The notes under the pieces are model-generated. The model did no database searches and was not told the DNA's origin. It saw nothing but the letters and a program-made list of their open reading frames with translations. This document shows positions 26,836 through 35,181 of a stretch of 64,000 bases of DNA, one piece after another. The stretch is taken from contig CAVYZF010000001.1 in assembly GCA_963772955.1 (NCBI GenBank), positions 1 through 64,000 of the forward strand, written 5' to 3'. The DNA is from Gp6-AA40 sp963772955. GTDB lineage: Bacteria; Acidobacteriota; Vicinamibacteria; Vicinamibacterales; UBA2999. A program made the translations under genes and the position numbers. Position 1 is the stretch's first letter, and each line of letters begins with the position of its first letter.

Positions 26836-27528
26836 TCACAGTCCCGGCCGAATGGGCACGCGGGCCTCGATCGACGTGCCTTCCCCGGTTTTCGACGACA
26901 CCTGCAGCCGTGCATGAACGAGCCGTGCGCGTTCTCGCATGCTGATGAGACCGAGCGACTCCTTCTCCTGCATCGTTTGCAGATCGAACCCTGCACCGCG
27001 ATCGACAACGCGCAACACGAGTTCGCCGCGTACCGTTGTCAAAGTGACGGAGGCATGGGTCGCGCCGCTGTGTTTCACGACGTTGTGCAGCGCTTCCTGG
27101 GCGATGCGATACAGGCACAGCGCTGCGTTCATGTCGAGTGCCGCCGGCACTTCAGCGAGCTCTGAATCGATGACGATCCGGTGGGCATGGGCCAGCTGTG
27201 CGCAATAGCGCCGAATCGACTCTCCGAGCCCAAGTCGCACCAATCCGGCTGGATGCAGGCCTCGGGCAATCCGGTGCAAGTCCGAACCGATGCTGGCCGC
27301 CTCGGCGGCCACCATGGCAACCTGCGCCCGAACGTCCTCCGGCGCATTCGTCAGCAGCTGACGAAGCACTCCGAGCTCCGCGGACAGGAGCGCGATTCTC
27401 TGGGCAATGTCATCGTGCAGCTCGCGCGACAGCCTGGTGCGCTCTCGTTCATATGCAGATTCCGCGTCTCCCTCAGCAGGCAGCAGGCGTGCGCTGTGCA
27501 TAGTGTTGTTGGAAGCTGGCGCCATCAT
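26836..27528 (-). CDS. Cytoplasmic histidine kinase, NarX/LiaS (HisKA_3) type
   Basis: This 230-residue protein has no membrane helix or sensor domain. The dimerisation/phosphoacceptor helix is RLSRELHDDIAQRIALLSAE with His 38. The ATPase domain has the N-box ALCLYRIAQEALHNVVKHSG, VVDRGAGFD and GLISMRERARLVHARLQ. It should phosphorylate the receiver encoded four bases downstream (26831) and possibly the NarL-type regulator upstream at 27612. Signal input must come from another protein. The start ATG 27528 leaves 83 bases to the upstream gene. It closely resembles the kinase core of the protein at 28247, suggesting duplication. Confidence 0.88.
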   Translation of the reverse strand: MMAPASNNTMHSARLLPAEGDAESAYERERTRLSRELHDDIAQRIALLSAELGVLRQLLTNAPEDVRAQVAMVAAEAASIGSDLHRIARGLHPAGLVRLGLGESIRRYCAQLAHAHRIVIDSELAEVPAALDMNAALCLYRIAQEALHNVVKHSGATHASVTLTTVRGELVLRVVDRGAGFDLQTMQEKESLGLISMRERARLVHARLQVSSKTGEGTSIEARVPIRPGL

Positions 27529-27611
27529 GGTTGCGATGGCACCGTCCTGCGAGAGGAGAACTACCTGCGGGAGTGGCCCGAAAAAGTACGGGGGTCGGCG
27601 TTGCGGGGTGG

Positions 27612-28247
27612 TTACTCGACGAATAGCCGACGGTCGAGCGCGTATCTCACGAGTTCGGCCGTGGAGGTCACGCCGAGCGTCTCCATCATCTCGTATTTAT
27701 GGCCTTCGACCGTTCGTGTCGAGAGGCCAAGGTTCCCAGCAATTTCCTTCATGCGCTGGCCCTTGACGATCAGGCGCAGGATGTCGCGCTGCCGCGGCGT
27801 CAGCTGCGGCTCGGTGGCTTTCGCCGTGCCCGCCATACGGGTCATGACCTCATTCGTGACCGTTGGCGTGATGTAGACCTTGCCCTCGAGCGCATGTCGA
27901 ACGGCGGCGAGGAGCTCGTCGCCAGCCGACTCCTTCAAGAGGAATCCGGAGGCGCCGCCTCGAATGACATCAGTGGCGAGGTCCGCGTCGTGATGCATGG
28001 TCAGGACGATGACCTTGCTCTCGAGCCGCTCGCGTTTCAGACGAGCGAGGACGTCGAGACCACTGAGCAGGGGCATGGACAGGTCCGTAATGATCACGTC
28101 CGGGCGAAGCCGTATGGCCGCATCCACGAGTTGCTGGCCATCGCGAACGGCGCCAACCACGTCGAAGCCGGCGTCTTTGAGAATCTTCGCGAGGCCGTCG
28201 GTGACAATCGTGTGATCGTCGGCGAGAAGCACCGTGGGTTGGCGCAT
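27612..28247 (-). CDS. NarL/FixJ-family response regulator
   Basis: This 211-residue regulator has a receiver domain (residues 4-120) with D55 in VIITDLSMPLLSGLDVL and the acidic pocket LADDH, then a LuxR-type HTH (about 147-205): LTPRQRDILRLIVKGQRMKE, IAGNLGLSTRTVEGHKYEMM. The start ATG 28247 shares one base with the stop of the sensor kinase (TGATG), so the two are translationally coupled. It should activate or repress the neighbouring TonB receptor/sulfatase genes; no operator was identified. Confidence 0.93.
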   Translation of the reverse strand: MRQPTVLLADDHTIVTDGLAKILKDAGFDVVGAVRDGQQLVDAAIRLRPDVIITDLSMPLLSGLDVLARLKRERLESKVIVLTMHHDADLATDVIRGGASGFLLKESAGDELLAAVRHALEGKVYITPTVTNEVMTRMAGTAKATEPQLTPRQRDILRLIVKGQRMKEIAGNLGLSTRTVEGHKYEMMETLGVTSTAELVRYALDRRLFVE

Positions 28248-30049
28248 CAGGCCACCCCTTCAGCCTCACCAGAGTCGCTTGCCTTCGCAGGAATCCTGGC
28301 GCGGATACGCGTCCCCTGCGTGTCGCCCGTGACGATGCTCACCGTGCCTCCCGCGATCTTGGCCCGTTCGATGATGCTGACCAGTCCGAGACCTTTGCCG
28401 GTCTTCGCAGGGTTCCTGCTGTCGAACCCGCGGCCATCATCCGCGATCGTAATTTCCACATGATCGCTGGCGTGCACGAGTCGAACGTCGGCGCGGCTGG
28501 CGCCAGCGTGAGCGATCACGTTGCGCAGCGCCTCCTGCGCGATTCGATACAAGCAGAGCGCGGCATCCGGACTAATGGATGCAAACTCTCCTTCCGCACT
28601 GCATCTCATCGTCACGCCGTGCGCCCGTTCGAGCTCACCACAATACGAGGTGAGGCCCTTCACCAGGCCGAGGTGCTGCAGGACGGTGGGATGCAGATCG
28701 TGCGAGAGGTGACGAACGTTGCGCGCGAGCGCGAGTGTCTGCTGCTGCAGATCCGCCAGTTCCTTCTGGAGATCGCCGCTGATCTGATACTCGCCAAGGC
28801 GCTGCTTGACGCCGCTGAAGGCGATCGACACTCCCGCCAACTGCTGGCTCACGTCGTCGTGCAGGTCGCGCGCGATGCGCGTGCGTTCCGCTTCCTGGGC
28901 GGTGATCAGCCGGCCGGCGAGATCCTGATTCTCACTGGCCGCCACACGGTACTGCTGTTCGCTGCGCCGGAGCGCCATCTCGGTCCTGCGTCGCCTGGCG
29001 TGCTGGACAACCAGTCCGGCAAGGAGCGCGCTCTGCAGCACGACGAACACCGCAACCCCGATGATGTACGGCTTGTATTGATCCCAGACGCCCGGCTGCC
29101 GAAACAGGATGGTGCTCCCCGCCGGCAGCAGTGTCTCGGAGATGCCCCATCTTTGGAGCTCGCGCCAGTCGTACATCGCTCGCTGGGAGGCTAGAGGTGG
29201 CGTCTTGATGGTCGCGGCCAATTCACCGCTCAGGAGGCGTACGCCGACGCTCGCCGTGTCTTTGGCCACATCTTCTACCGACAGGATTGGGCCACCGACC
29301 ACGCCGCTCCCCATCTGGTGGCTGAACAGTCCGAAGAGCGGTGCGTTCGCCACCTCGTGAAGCTCGGCGAGCACACGATCCTCCGTTTGTGTAAACCCTT
29401 TCGCGTCCACAGACAGGAGCCCGTACAGAAGCGCCGAATTGGCCGGCAGCGTCGCCGAGCGTTTCAGCATCTCGGCGAACGACAGTTCATTGAACCACGT
29501 CAGTGTCAGTCGATCGGCGAATGATTGGAAGTCGCGGACCAACTCCTCGCGCCAGGCTCGCTCGAGCGGCGAGTCACCCAGTACCGTGATCAGGTTGGTG
29601 GTCTGCGGACGGAGGCGCAGGATGTCTTCGACGATGCGCACCGGGTCGACGGCGATCGGAACCACAGCTTCATTCGCGGTCAGAACCTCGTGCTGCACCC
29701 ACCGGTGATCTACACCGGCCAGGAGAAGAGGTGTCGTCGGAAAGAGTTGGTCGCGGTACTTTCGTGCGAACATCGCCGCCGGCGCACTGATCGTAATGAC
29801 CAGGTCCAGTCGTTGACCCGCAAGGCTCGACCGCAGGTAATTTGCGACGACCTCCTCTGCAAGGGCCCCCGCCGATGGCGTCGGCCGTACCGACACCTCG
29901 AAGAAATTGATCGGCTCAGGAGACTGCTTGCTCAACTCTGCGCGGAATGCGCGCGCGAAGGCGACGTCGGTCGCGTACCCGATGTCGAACGAATGCAGGA
30001 TCAACACACTGCGAGGCGCTGGCTGCGCGGCGCTCGCGGACGCGAACAT
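28247..30049 (-). CDS. Sensor histidine kinase with ABC substrate-binding-like periplasmic domain
   Basis: This 600-residue protein has a periplasmic region (about 12-320) that resembles ABC sugar-binding-type sensor domains: SVLILHSFDIGYATDVAFAR, DLVITISAPAAMFARKY, PLFGLFSHQMGSGVVGGP. A transmembrane helix lies at about 327-350, then a coiled coil, the phosphoacceptor helix ERTRIARDLHDDVSQQLAG (His 397) and an ATPase domain (ALCLYRIAQEALRNVIAHAG, IADDGRGFDSRN). The ATG at 30049 falls inside the signal peptide: in-frame codons upstream read RRSLVYAFGLTL but have no start, and an ATG at 30090 is out of frame. Partner of the NarL-type regulator overlapping its end. Confidence 0.88.
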   Translation of the reverse strand: MFASASAAQPAPRSVLILHSFDIGYATDVAFARAFRAELSKQSPEPINFFEVSVRPTPSAGALAEEVVANYLRSSLAGQRLDLVITISAPAAMFARKYRDQLFPTTPLLLAGVDHRWVQHEVLTANEAVVPIAVDPVRIVEDILRLRPQTTNLITVLGDSPLERAWREELVRDFQSFADRLTLTWFNELSFAEMLKRSATLPANSALLYGLLSVDAKGFTQTEDRVLAELHEVANAPLFGLFSHQMGSGVVGGPILSVEDVAKDTASVGVRLLSGELAATIKTPPLASQRAMYDWRELQRWGISETLLPAGSTILFRQPGVWDQYKPYIIGVAVFVVLQSALLAGLVVQHARRRRTEMALRRSEQQYRVAASENQDLAGRLITAQEAERTRIARDLHDDVSQQLAGVSIAFSGVKQRLGEYQISGDLQKELADLQQQTLALARNVRHLSHDLHPTVLQHLGLVKGLTSYCGELERAHGVTMRCSAEGEFASISPDAALCLYRIAQEALRNVIAHAGASRADVRLVHASDHVEITIADDGRGFDSRNPAKTGKGLGLVSIIERAKIAGGTVSIVTGDTQGTRIRARIPAKASDSGEAEGVA

Positions 30050-30104
30050 CAGCGTGAGCCCGAACGCGTAGACAAGGCTACGCCGCGCATGCGTCTATTA
30101 CCGC

Positions 30105-32480
30105 TCAATCGGCGAGTTGGACACCAACCTGGCGAGGCACGCCCGGCCGACTACCGATGGCGGTCGGAGGCGCTGCGTTTGTACCGGTGATGTAATCCTC
30201 ATTCGTGAGGTTGCGCGTGTACGCGCCAATCGACCAGCGCTGGTGCTTCGGCCCAAACTGGGCACTGACGTCCAGCAATCCAAGCGGACTCTGCCGCTGG
30301 ATCGAGTCGTTGAACGGCGTGAAGAACACGGTCGTCTTCCACGTCGCATCGGCGCGAATCGACAGCGAGTTCGAGCGACCGATGGACCTTGTCCAATCGA
30401 TCCACGTGCGTCCCGACCATTCCGGTGAGTTATTGAGCTTGTTGCCGGCCACGTCACCCGTTACGCCTCCGACGCCGATCGCGATGTATCGATCGTACCG
30501 CGTGTCCAGCAAGGCCACGTGCCCCCCAACCTGCACGGCGTCGCCGAGCAGCGTCTGCGCTTCCACCTCGACGCCCTGGATCGTGGACTCGGCGGCGTTC
30601 GAGAATGCGACGACTTCAGGCCGAATGGTGGTCTGTACCTGGAGGTCCGTGTAGTCCGTGTAGAACGCCGCCACATTCAGTCTCGCTCGGCCGCCTCGGA
30701 GATCAGTCTTGAGCCCACCCTCATAGCTCCAGGCAAATTCGGGGGCGAATCCGAGCCCGGCCTCCGTGGACGTCGGGCTGAAACCGCCGCTCTTGAAGCC
30801 GCGGGCTGCGGACCCGTACGCGAGCACGTTCTCGCGGACGCGCATTTCCACTGCGAATTTCGGCGTCCACGCGTCGTTCGAGATCGCGTCGGTGTACGCG
30901 TACGAAGAACCGGGCACGAGACTCGCCTGCGCATCGAGGGTGTAGAGCCCACCGGAGTTGTCGATCGTCTTGCGCTCGTGCGTGTAGCGGAGCCCGGCGG
31001 TCGCCGTCACGCGCGACGTGAGTCGAGCGGAGGCCTGCCCGAAGATCGCACCGGCGTCCGCATCGACACGAGGATCGAACCGATAGTCGATTCCTGGTTG
31101 CGGCAAGCGCACCGATGACGGCATCCGGCTCACCTCATCGAAGAGAAACAGACCGCCGATCCATGTCACCCGTTGATTCCGCGAGGCAATCGTCAGTTCC
31201 TCAGAGACCTGGTGCTGGATTTCGTGCACGCGCGTCCGATAGATGTCGAGCTCCGAAATGTCTTCGTCGAACAGGGCATCAAAGTCTTCGTTGCGGAAGG
31301 CCGAGAGGCTGGTCACCTGAATGGATGGCGTCACGTTGAAGGTGAAGCGTGCAGACGCACCGGACTGGAATGTCTCACCTTCTGCAGGAAACGACGCGCG
31401 AACCTCGTGGAGGTCGGCGGGATTATCAACCTGAAACCCCGGCTTGACGGCGAGAATCTTGTTGTAGAACAGCGGCGTCGGATCGCGGTGGTTCACATCC
31501 CCTGAGAGGTGCAACTCGCTGCGCGGATTGAATACGATGCGCAGTTGTCCGCGCGCGGCAATCACGTCCTCTCCGCCAAGAGAATGGTCAGGATGCTCGA
31601 GGTCTCGGACGTCGCCGTCGCGGACACCGCGCAGAAAGGAGGCGCTGCCCATCACTTTCTCACGCACGATGGGACCGCTGACGCGGGCCTCGGTGCGGAA
31701 GACATCGTCGATTCCGCCGGCGAGACGGACTGAGGCTTCGACCTCATTCGCTGGAGCCCTCGAGATCAGGTTGATCGCGCCCCCGAGACTGTTCCGGCCA
31801 TACAGTGTCCCCTGGGGACCACGAAGTACTTCGACGCGATCGACCTCCAGAAAGTCTGCGAGCGCCATCGCCGGCCGTGCCAGGTAAACACCATCGAGAT
31901 ACACCGCCGAACTCGGATCGGATCCCGTCAGTACGGCGTTGGTGCCAATTCCGCGGATCGTGAGCTGCGCGAGCCCGGTGTTCTGCGAGAACGTGACCCC
32001 GGGGGCGAGACCAGCGACTTGCTCGACTGTGTGAGCTTGCATCCGGGCGAGTGTGTCCCCTGGCAAGACGGACACCGCGATTGGAGTGGCTTGCGCATCG
32101 ACCGCGCCGGTCTTCTCCGCCGTGACGACGGTGTGCTCGAGGAGCGCGACCGTGAGCGCAAATGAGACAGTTGATCGCTCGCCAGCCGCTATTTGGATGG
32201 TCTGCCGAACTGGTCCGAACCCGTGGGTCGAGGCGGTCAGCTCGTACTTGCCTCCAGCGAGGCCCTGGAAGTCGAACTGCCCTTCGGCGTTTGTCAGGGT
32301 CTCTTTGCCGACAGCCCCCCGGAGCGTGACAGTTGCGCCAGCAAGTGGGAGACCCGTCGCGTCCACTACATTCCCGGAAAGCTGCGCCGAAGGCTGAGCA
32401 CGCACGTCGCTGAACCACAGCGCACAGAAAAAGACACACATGATCCACAAGCGAAATCGCCGAACGCGGAACACTCGCAT
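30105..32480 (-). CDS. TonB-dependent outer-membrane receptor
   Basis: This 791-residue protein has a signal peptide (LWIMCVFFCALWFSDVRAQ). Residues 30-115 form a carboxypeptidase-regulatory-like beta domain (GNVVDATGLPLAGATVTLRG). The plug starts at about 120 (VTAEKTGAVDAQATPIAVSV, IRGIGTNAVLTGSDPSSAVY, VEVLRGPQGTLYGRNSLGGA) and a 22-strand barrel fills the rest, with FAVEMRVRENVLAYGSAARG and a closing NEDYITGTNAAP segment. It imports a bulky ligand with TonB energy. The order receptor, sensor kinase, regulator on one strand suggests that the receptor imports the sensed compound. ExbB, ExbD and TonB are not in the window. Confidence 0.93.
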   Translation of the reverse strand: MRVFRVRRFRLWIMCVFFCALWFSDVRAQPSAQLSGNVVDATGLPLAGATVTLRGAVGKETLTNAEGQFDFQGLAGGKYELTASTHGFGPVRQTIQIAAGERSTVSFALTVALLEHTVVTAEKTGAVDAQATPIAVSVLPGDTLARMQAHTVEQVAGLAPGVTFSQNTGLAQLTIRGIGTNAVLTGSDPSSAVYLDGVYLARPAMALADFLEVDRVEVLRGPQGTLYGRNSLGGAINLISRAPANEVEASVRLAGGIDDVFRTEARVSGPIVREKVMGSASFLRGVRDGDVRDLEHPDHSLGGEDVIAARGQLRIVFNPRSELHLSGDVNHRDPTPLFYNKILAVKPGFQVDNPADLHEVRASFPAEGETFQSGASARFTFNVTPSIQVTSLSAFRNEDFDALFDEDISELDIYRTRVHEIQHQVSEELTIASRNQRVTWIGGLFLFDEVSRMPSSVRLPQPGIDYRFDPRVDADAGAIFGQASARLTSRVTATAGLRYTHERKTIDNSGGLYTLDAQASLVPGSSYAYTDAISNDAWTPKFAVEMRVRENVLAYGSAARGFKSGGFSPTSTEAGLGFAPEFAWSYEGGLKTDLRGGRARLNVAAFYTDYTDLQVQTTIRPEVVAFSNAAESTIQGVEVEAQTLLGDAVQVGGHVALLDTRYDRYIAIGVGGVTGDVAGNKLNNSPEWSGRTWIDWTRSIGRSNSLSIRADATWKTTVFFTPFNDSIQRQSPLGLLDVSAQFGPKHQRWSIGAYTRNLTNEDYITGTNAAPPTAIGSRPGVPRQVGVQLAD

Positions 32481-32503
32481 CTGTCTAACGAAAAGGAGGG
32501 CAA

Positions 32504-32522
32504 AGGTCGTCGACCACGACCT
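32504..32522. promoter_or_regulatory. Short inverted repeat upstream of the TonB receptor gene
   Basis: AGGTCGT (32504-32510), a five-base spacer and ACGACCT (32516-32522) form a perfect 7-bp inverted repeat, 24 bases before the receptor start codon at 32480. It could be an operator for the adjacent response regulator. No other copy was found in the cluster. Confidence 0.25.
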
Positions 32523-32589
32523 CGCAAAAGCTTACCTCGGCTCCAGCCGTGACGGCGGCGGTCGGAACACTCTTCGTCGTAACTGCTGG

Positions 32590-33678
32590 CTAATCCCCGA
32601 TGATCAAGTGCGAGTCGCCGAACTCGTGCCACAGATATCCCTCCCGCTGCGCCTCGCGATACGCTCGGTCGAGATGCGACGGCGAGAGATTACCGCCAGC
32701 GGCGACGATGACCTGCTCGATCATCGCAAGATGCGTGGCGTGCGGCTCGTGAAGGCCCGTGATCAGCCCGTTCACTGCACGGAGCGGGCGATCGTCGCCG
32801 ATCACGAGACCGGTCCACCCTTCACCTGCTGACGTCGTTCCCCGGTGATCGGTCACGGTTTCGAGTGCGCGCACGACCGTCGTGCCGACAGCAATGACAC
32901 GGTGGCCCGCTCGCTTCGCCGCATTGACACGCTCGGCGGTCTCCAGCGGCACGCGATAGAACTCCTCGTAGGGTGGCTCGTGATCTTCGAGACTCGCGAC
33001 CCCCGTGTGCAGCAACAGCGGCGCGATCTCGATGCCCCGGGACACGAGCCGGGTCACGAGCTCTGGCGTGAACGGCCGCCCGGCCGACGGCATCTCTGCA
33101 CTGCCCGGTTCAGTCACGAAGACAGTTTGGTACATCGACCCCGGCCACGACGCCGGCACATAGCCATAGCGAATCGGGCTGCCGAACCGTTCGAGATAGC
33201 CCAGCACCGGCTCGTTCAGCTCCAGCGCGGCGATCCACAGTCGCGACTGCGCGTCCAGACGGTCGACGAACGGATACGGAGCCAGGAGCGTGACGCAGCC
33301 GCCGGCCTCGAGCTCGTAGATCGTTCCCGCACGCCCATCGCGAAAGGGTAGCGAGGCGACCGGACCCTGGCGCCGCACCTCGATCACCCAGACGTGTCCC
33401 GGCAGTCGCGTGGAAAGATGCACCTCGAATCGATCGCCATTCCTCGCGCGTGCCACGAGCGCCGCGTTCAGCGTTCCGCTCGTGTTGACGACGAGCAGGT
33501 CGCCGGGCGCGAGCCATCGCGGCAACTCGCTGAACCGTGAGTGCGCGATCGAGTCGGTGTCGATGCGCGAGACGAGCAAGCGCACGGCGTCTCGTGTCAA
33601 CCCGCGCGCCTCCGGCGGCTCCGCCGCTTCGAGATGCGGCGCCAGCGTGAACATGTCGATCACACCTGCTGCAGCCAT
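32590..33678 (-). CDS. Divergent QueA-like protein (SAM:tRNA ribosyltransferase-isomerase fold)
   Basis: This 362-residue protein has the QueA domain order: LAPGDLLVVNTSGTLNAALV, YGYVPASWPGSMYQTVF, GIEIAPLLLHTGVASLEDHE, AAKRAGHRVIAVGTTVVRAL. True QueA carries an invariant TAGLHF segment; here it is SAGRPFT, and the later region reads TGLVIGDDRPLRAVNGLITG. It may therefore be a QueA paralogue with a different substrate, not the epoxyqueuosine enzyme. The 5' end overlaps the SDR gene by 19 bases, so the two are cotranscribed, perhaps under SoxR. Confidence 0.75.
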   Translation of the reverse strand: MAAAGVIDMFTLAPHLEAAEPPEARGLTRDAVRLLVSRIDTDSIAHSRFSELPRWLAPGDLLVVNTSGTLNAALVARARNGDRFEVHLSTRLPGHVWVIEVRRQGPVASLPFRDGRAGTIYELEAGGCVTLLAPYPFVDRLDAQSRLWIAALELNEPVLGYLERFGSPIRYGYVPASWPGSMYQTVFVTEPGSAEMPSAGRPFTPELVTRLVSRGIEIAPLLLHTGVASLEDHEPPYEEFYRVPLETAERVNAAKRAGHRVIAVGTTVVRALETVTDHRGTTSAGEGWTGLVIGDDRPLRAVNGLITGLHEPHATHLAMIEQVIVAAGGNLSPSHLDRAYREAQREGYLWHEFGDSHLIIGD

Positions 33679-34388
33679 CGCGCATCCTCGTGTTGTGCCG
33701 CGAACCGCTCTCCGCGCACCGCGTCCGCGTCCTGATCGAACAGCCAGTTCCAGAACGGTATGGTCACCTCGGGCAGCGGCCGGTCGGAGATGTCCTGACC
33801 TGGGAATGCTTCCTGATGCATCCGTGTCCGCATGTCCCCTGGATCCACGAGAACAGCGGAGACTCCGTGCTCGCGCAGTTCGAGGGCGAGTGTCCGGGTG
33901 AGCAACTCGAGCGCCGCCTTCGTCGCGCCGTAAGGGCCCCAGCCCGGGTAGGCCGCGGTCGCGGCATCACTCGTGATGTTCACGATCAGCCCGCGCCGCT
34001 CGGCCAGCAGCGGCACCGCCAGCTGCGACAGCACCAGCGGCGCGCCGACATTGACCGGGAACAACTGACCGAAGCGCGGGGCGTCGAACGTCATGAGCGG
34101 TCCGATCGCACCCAGCTGTGACGCGTTGTTCACGAGCACGTTCAACCCGCCGAGCTGCCGCGCCGCGTCGATCATGTGTGCGCGTACCTGCGCATCAGTG
34201 ATGTCGCCGGCGACCGGGAGCACGGCCGGGGCCCGCGTCGACAACTCGCCGGCGGCGGCCGCAAGCGCATCGCGATCGCGGCCTCCGATGACGAGCTTGT
34301 AGCCACGCTCCGCGAGCACGCGCGCAATCACCAGCCCGAGCCCACGGCTCGCACCTGTCACGAGAGCGATTCGAGTCGAGTCAGTCAT
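33660..34388 (-). CDS. Short-chain dehydrogenase/reductase
   Basis: This 242-residue classical SDR has the NAD(P) motif TGASRGLG (residues 11-18), with GGRDRD after the second strand suggesting NADPH, VLVNNAS, and the active site ITSDAATAAYPGWGPYGATK with the YxxxK pair. Acts in the cytosol on an unknown carbonyl or alcohol. GGGAAAGG precedes the ATG. The leader contains a REP-like hairpin (34419-34440), and a SoxR palindrome lies about 80 bases upstream, so induction by redox-cycling compounds is plausible. It overlaps the QueA-like gene. Confidence 0.9.
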   Translation of the reverse strand: MTDSTRIALVTGASRGLGLVIARVLAERGYKLVIGGRDRDALAAAAGELSTRAPAVLPVAGDITDAQVRAHMIDAARQLGGLNVLVNNASQLGAIGPLMTFDAPRFGQLFPVNVGAPLVLSQLAVPLLAERRGLIVNITSDAATAAYPGWGPYGATKAALELLTRTLALELREHGVSAVLVDPGDMRTRMHQEAFPGQDISDRPLPEVTIPFWNWLFDQDADAVRGERFAAQHEDARWLQQV

Positions 34389-34418
34389 GAGCCTTTCCCA
34401 CCTTCCCTAACGACCATT

Positions 34419-34446
34419 AGGCGGGTCTGAGGACCCGCCTCTACGT
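34419..34446. repeat. REP-like hairpin, copy 1
   Basis: AGGCGGGTC (34419-34427) and GACCCGCCT (34432-34440) form a perfect 9-bp stem with loop TGAG, followed by CTACGT. The same pattern of GGCG-rich stem plus CTACG occurs at 40660-40686 and 58331-58363. This copy lies in the leader of the SDR gene. Confidence 0.6.
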
Positions 34447-34466
34447 CGAGACGACACCAGCATCGA

Positions 34467-34486
34467 ACTTCAAGTGCACTTGAAGT
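34467..34486. promoter_or_regulatory. SoxR binding palindrome
   Basis: ACTTCAAGTGCACTTGAAGT is a perfect 20-bp palindrome and closely follows the known SoxR box CCTCAAGTTAACTTGAGG. On the minus strand it lies between TTGACT and GATGCT, 19 bases apart, the long spacing typical of MerR-family promoters, so the SDR and QueA-like genes are the likely targets. The soxR start is only 28 bases away on the other side. Confidence 0.75.
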
Positions 34487-34514
34487 CAAGCGGAAAGTCA
34501 CGCAGACTGGGTTC

Positions 34515-34961
34515 GTGGGTGAGGCACTGACGATCGGCGAGGTCGCGGAACGCAGTGGCGTGGCCGCGTCCGCGCTCCGCTTTTATGAGGATCAGGGATT
34601 GATCGCCGCGGAACGGACCGATGCCGGGCATCGGCGATATCCGCGCACGGTTCTGCGTCTGGTGGCCTTTATCGTCTTCGCGCAGAAGGTGGGCCTGTCG
34701 CTGGAGGAGATCCGCGAGCAGCTGTCGAAGCTGCCGCGCAATCGTGCACCCGATCGTGCCGACTGGGGCAAGCTCACGGGCGGCTGGACAAAGCGCATCG
34801 AGGAACGGATCGCCGAGCTCGAGCGGATGAAGTCGACGCTCAATGAGTGTATCGGGTGCGGGTGTCTCTCACTCGACCGCTGTCAGCTGGCCAATCCTGG
34901 CGACCGCGCCGCGCGCCGCGGTGCCGGCCCGCGCTACTGGATTCAGTCCTCGCGCACGTAA
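34515..34961 (+). CDS. soxR: Redox-sensitive transcriptional activator SoxR
   Basis: This 148-residue MerR-family protein has the HTH TIGEVAERSGVAASALRFYE at residues 6-25, a dimerisation helix to about 110, and the [2Fe-2S] cluster motif C-x2-C-x-C-x5-C at Cys 112, 115, 117 and 123 (CIGCGCLSLDRC). Oxidation of the cluster by redox-cycling agents switches on promoters with the SoxR box. The start is GTG 34515. A perfect SoxR palindrome stands between this gene and the divergent SDR, which is thus the likely target. There is no soxS; in non-enteric bacteria SoxR regulates small oxidoreductase sets directly, which fits. Confidence 0.95.
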   Translation: MGEALTIGEVAERSGVAASALRFYEDQGLIAAERTDAGHRRYPRTVLRLVAFIVFAQKVGLSLEEIREQLSKLPRNRAPDRADWGKLTGGWTKRIEERIAELERMKSTLNECIGCGCLSLDRCQLANPGDRAARRGAGPRYWIQSSRT

Positions 34962-35028
34962 CCTGCAGCGCACTGACGACGGATGAGCGGCGGGCGTGGC
35001 GCATACTGCGGCTCTCGAGGAGAACGCG

Positions 35029-35181
35029 ATGCCCACTCTGATCTGGATTGCTAGCGCCCTCGCTGCCGGAATCCTGGCTCGAGCGCATTCAGCGCTCATT
35101 GAACGAGAACGACCAACACCGATAGATGTGCCGTCAGCGATCGTCGGTCGACGGCTTACTTCGGCGGCGTCGGCGAACTGA
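35029..35181 (+). CDS. Possible small hydrophobic protein
   Basis: A 50-codon ORF from ATG 35029, preceded by GAGGAG, reads PTLIWIASALAAGILARAHS and then a charged tail (LIERERPTPIDVP). It has one likely membrane helix. It overlaps the 3' end of the convergent PpiC-type gene by 26 bases. No family is recognised and it may be noise. Confidence 0.3.
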   Translation: MPTLIWIASALAAGILARAHSALIERERPTPIDVPSAIVGRRLTSAASAN

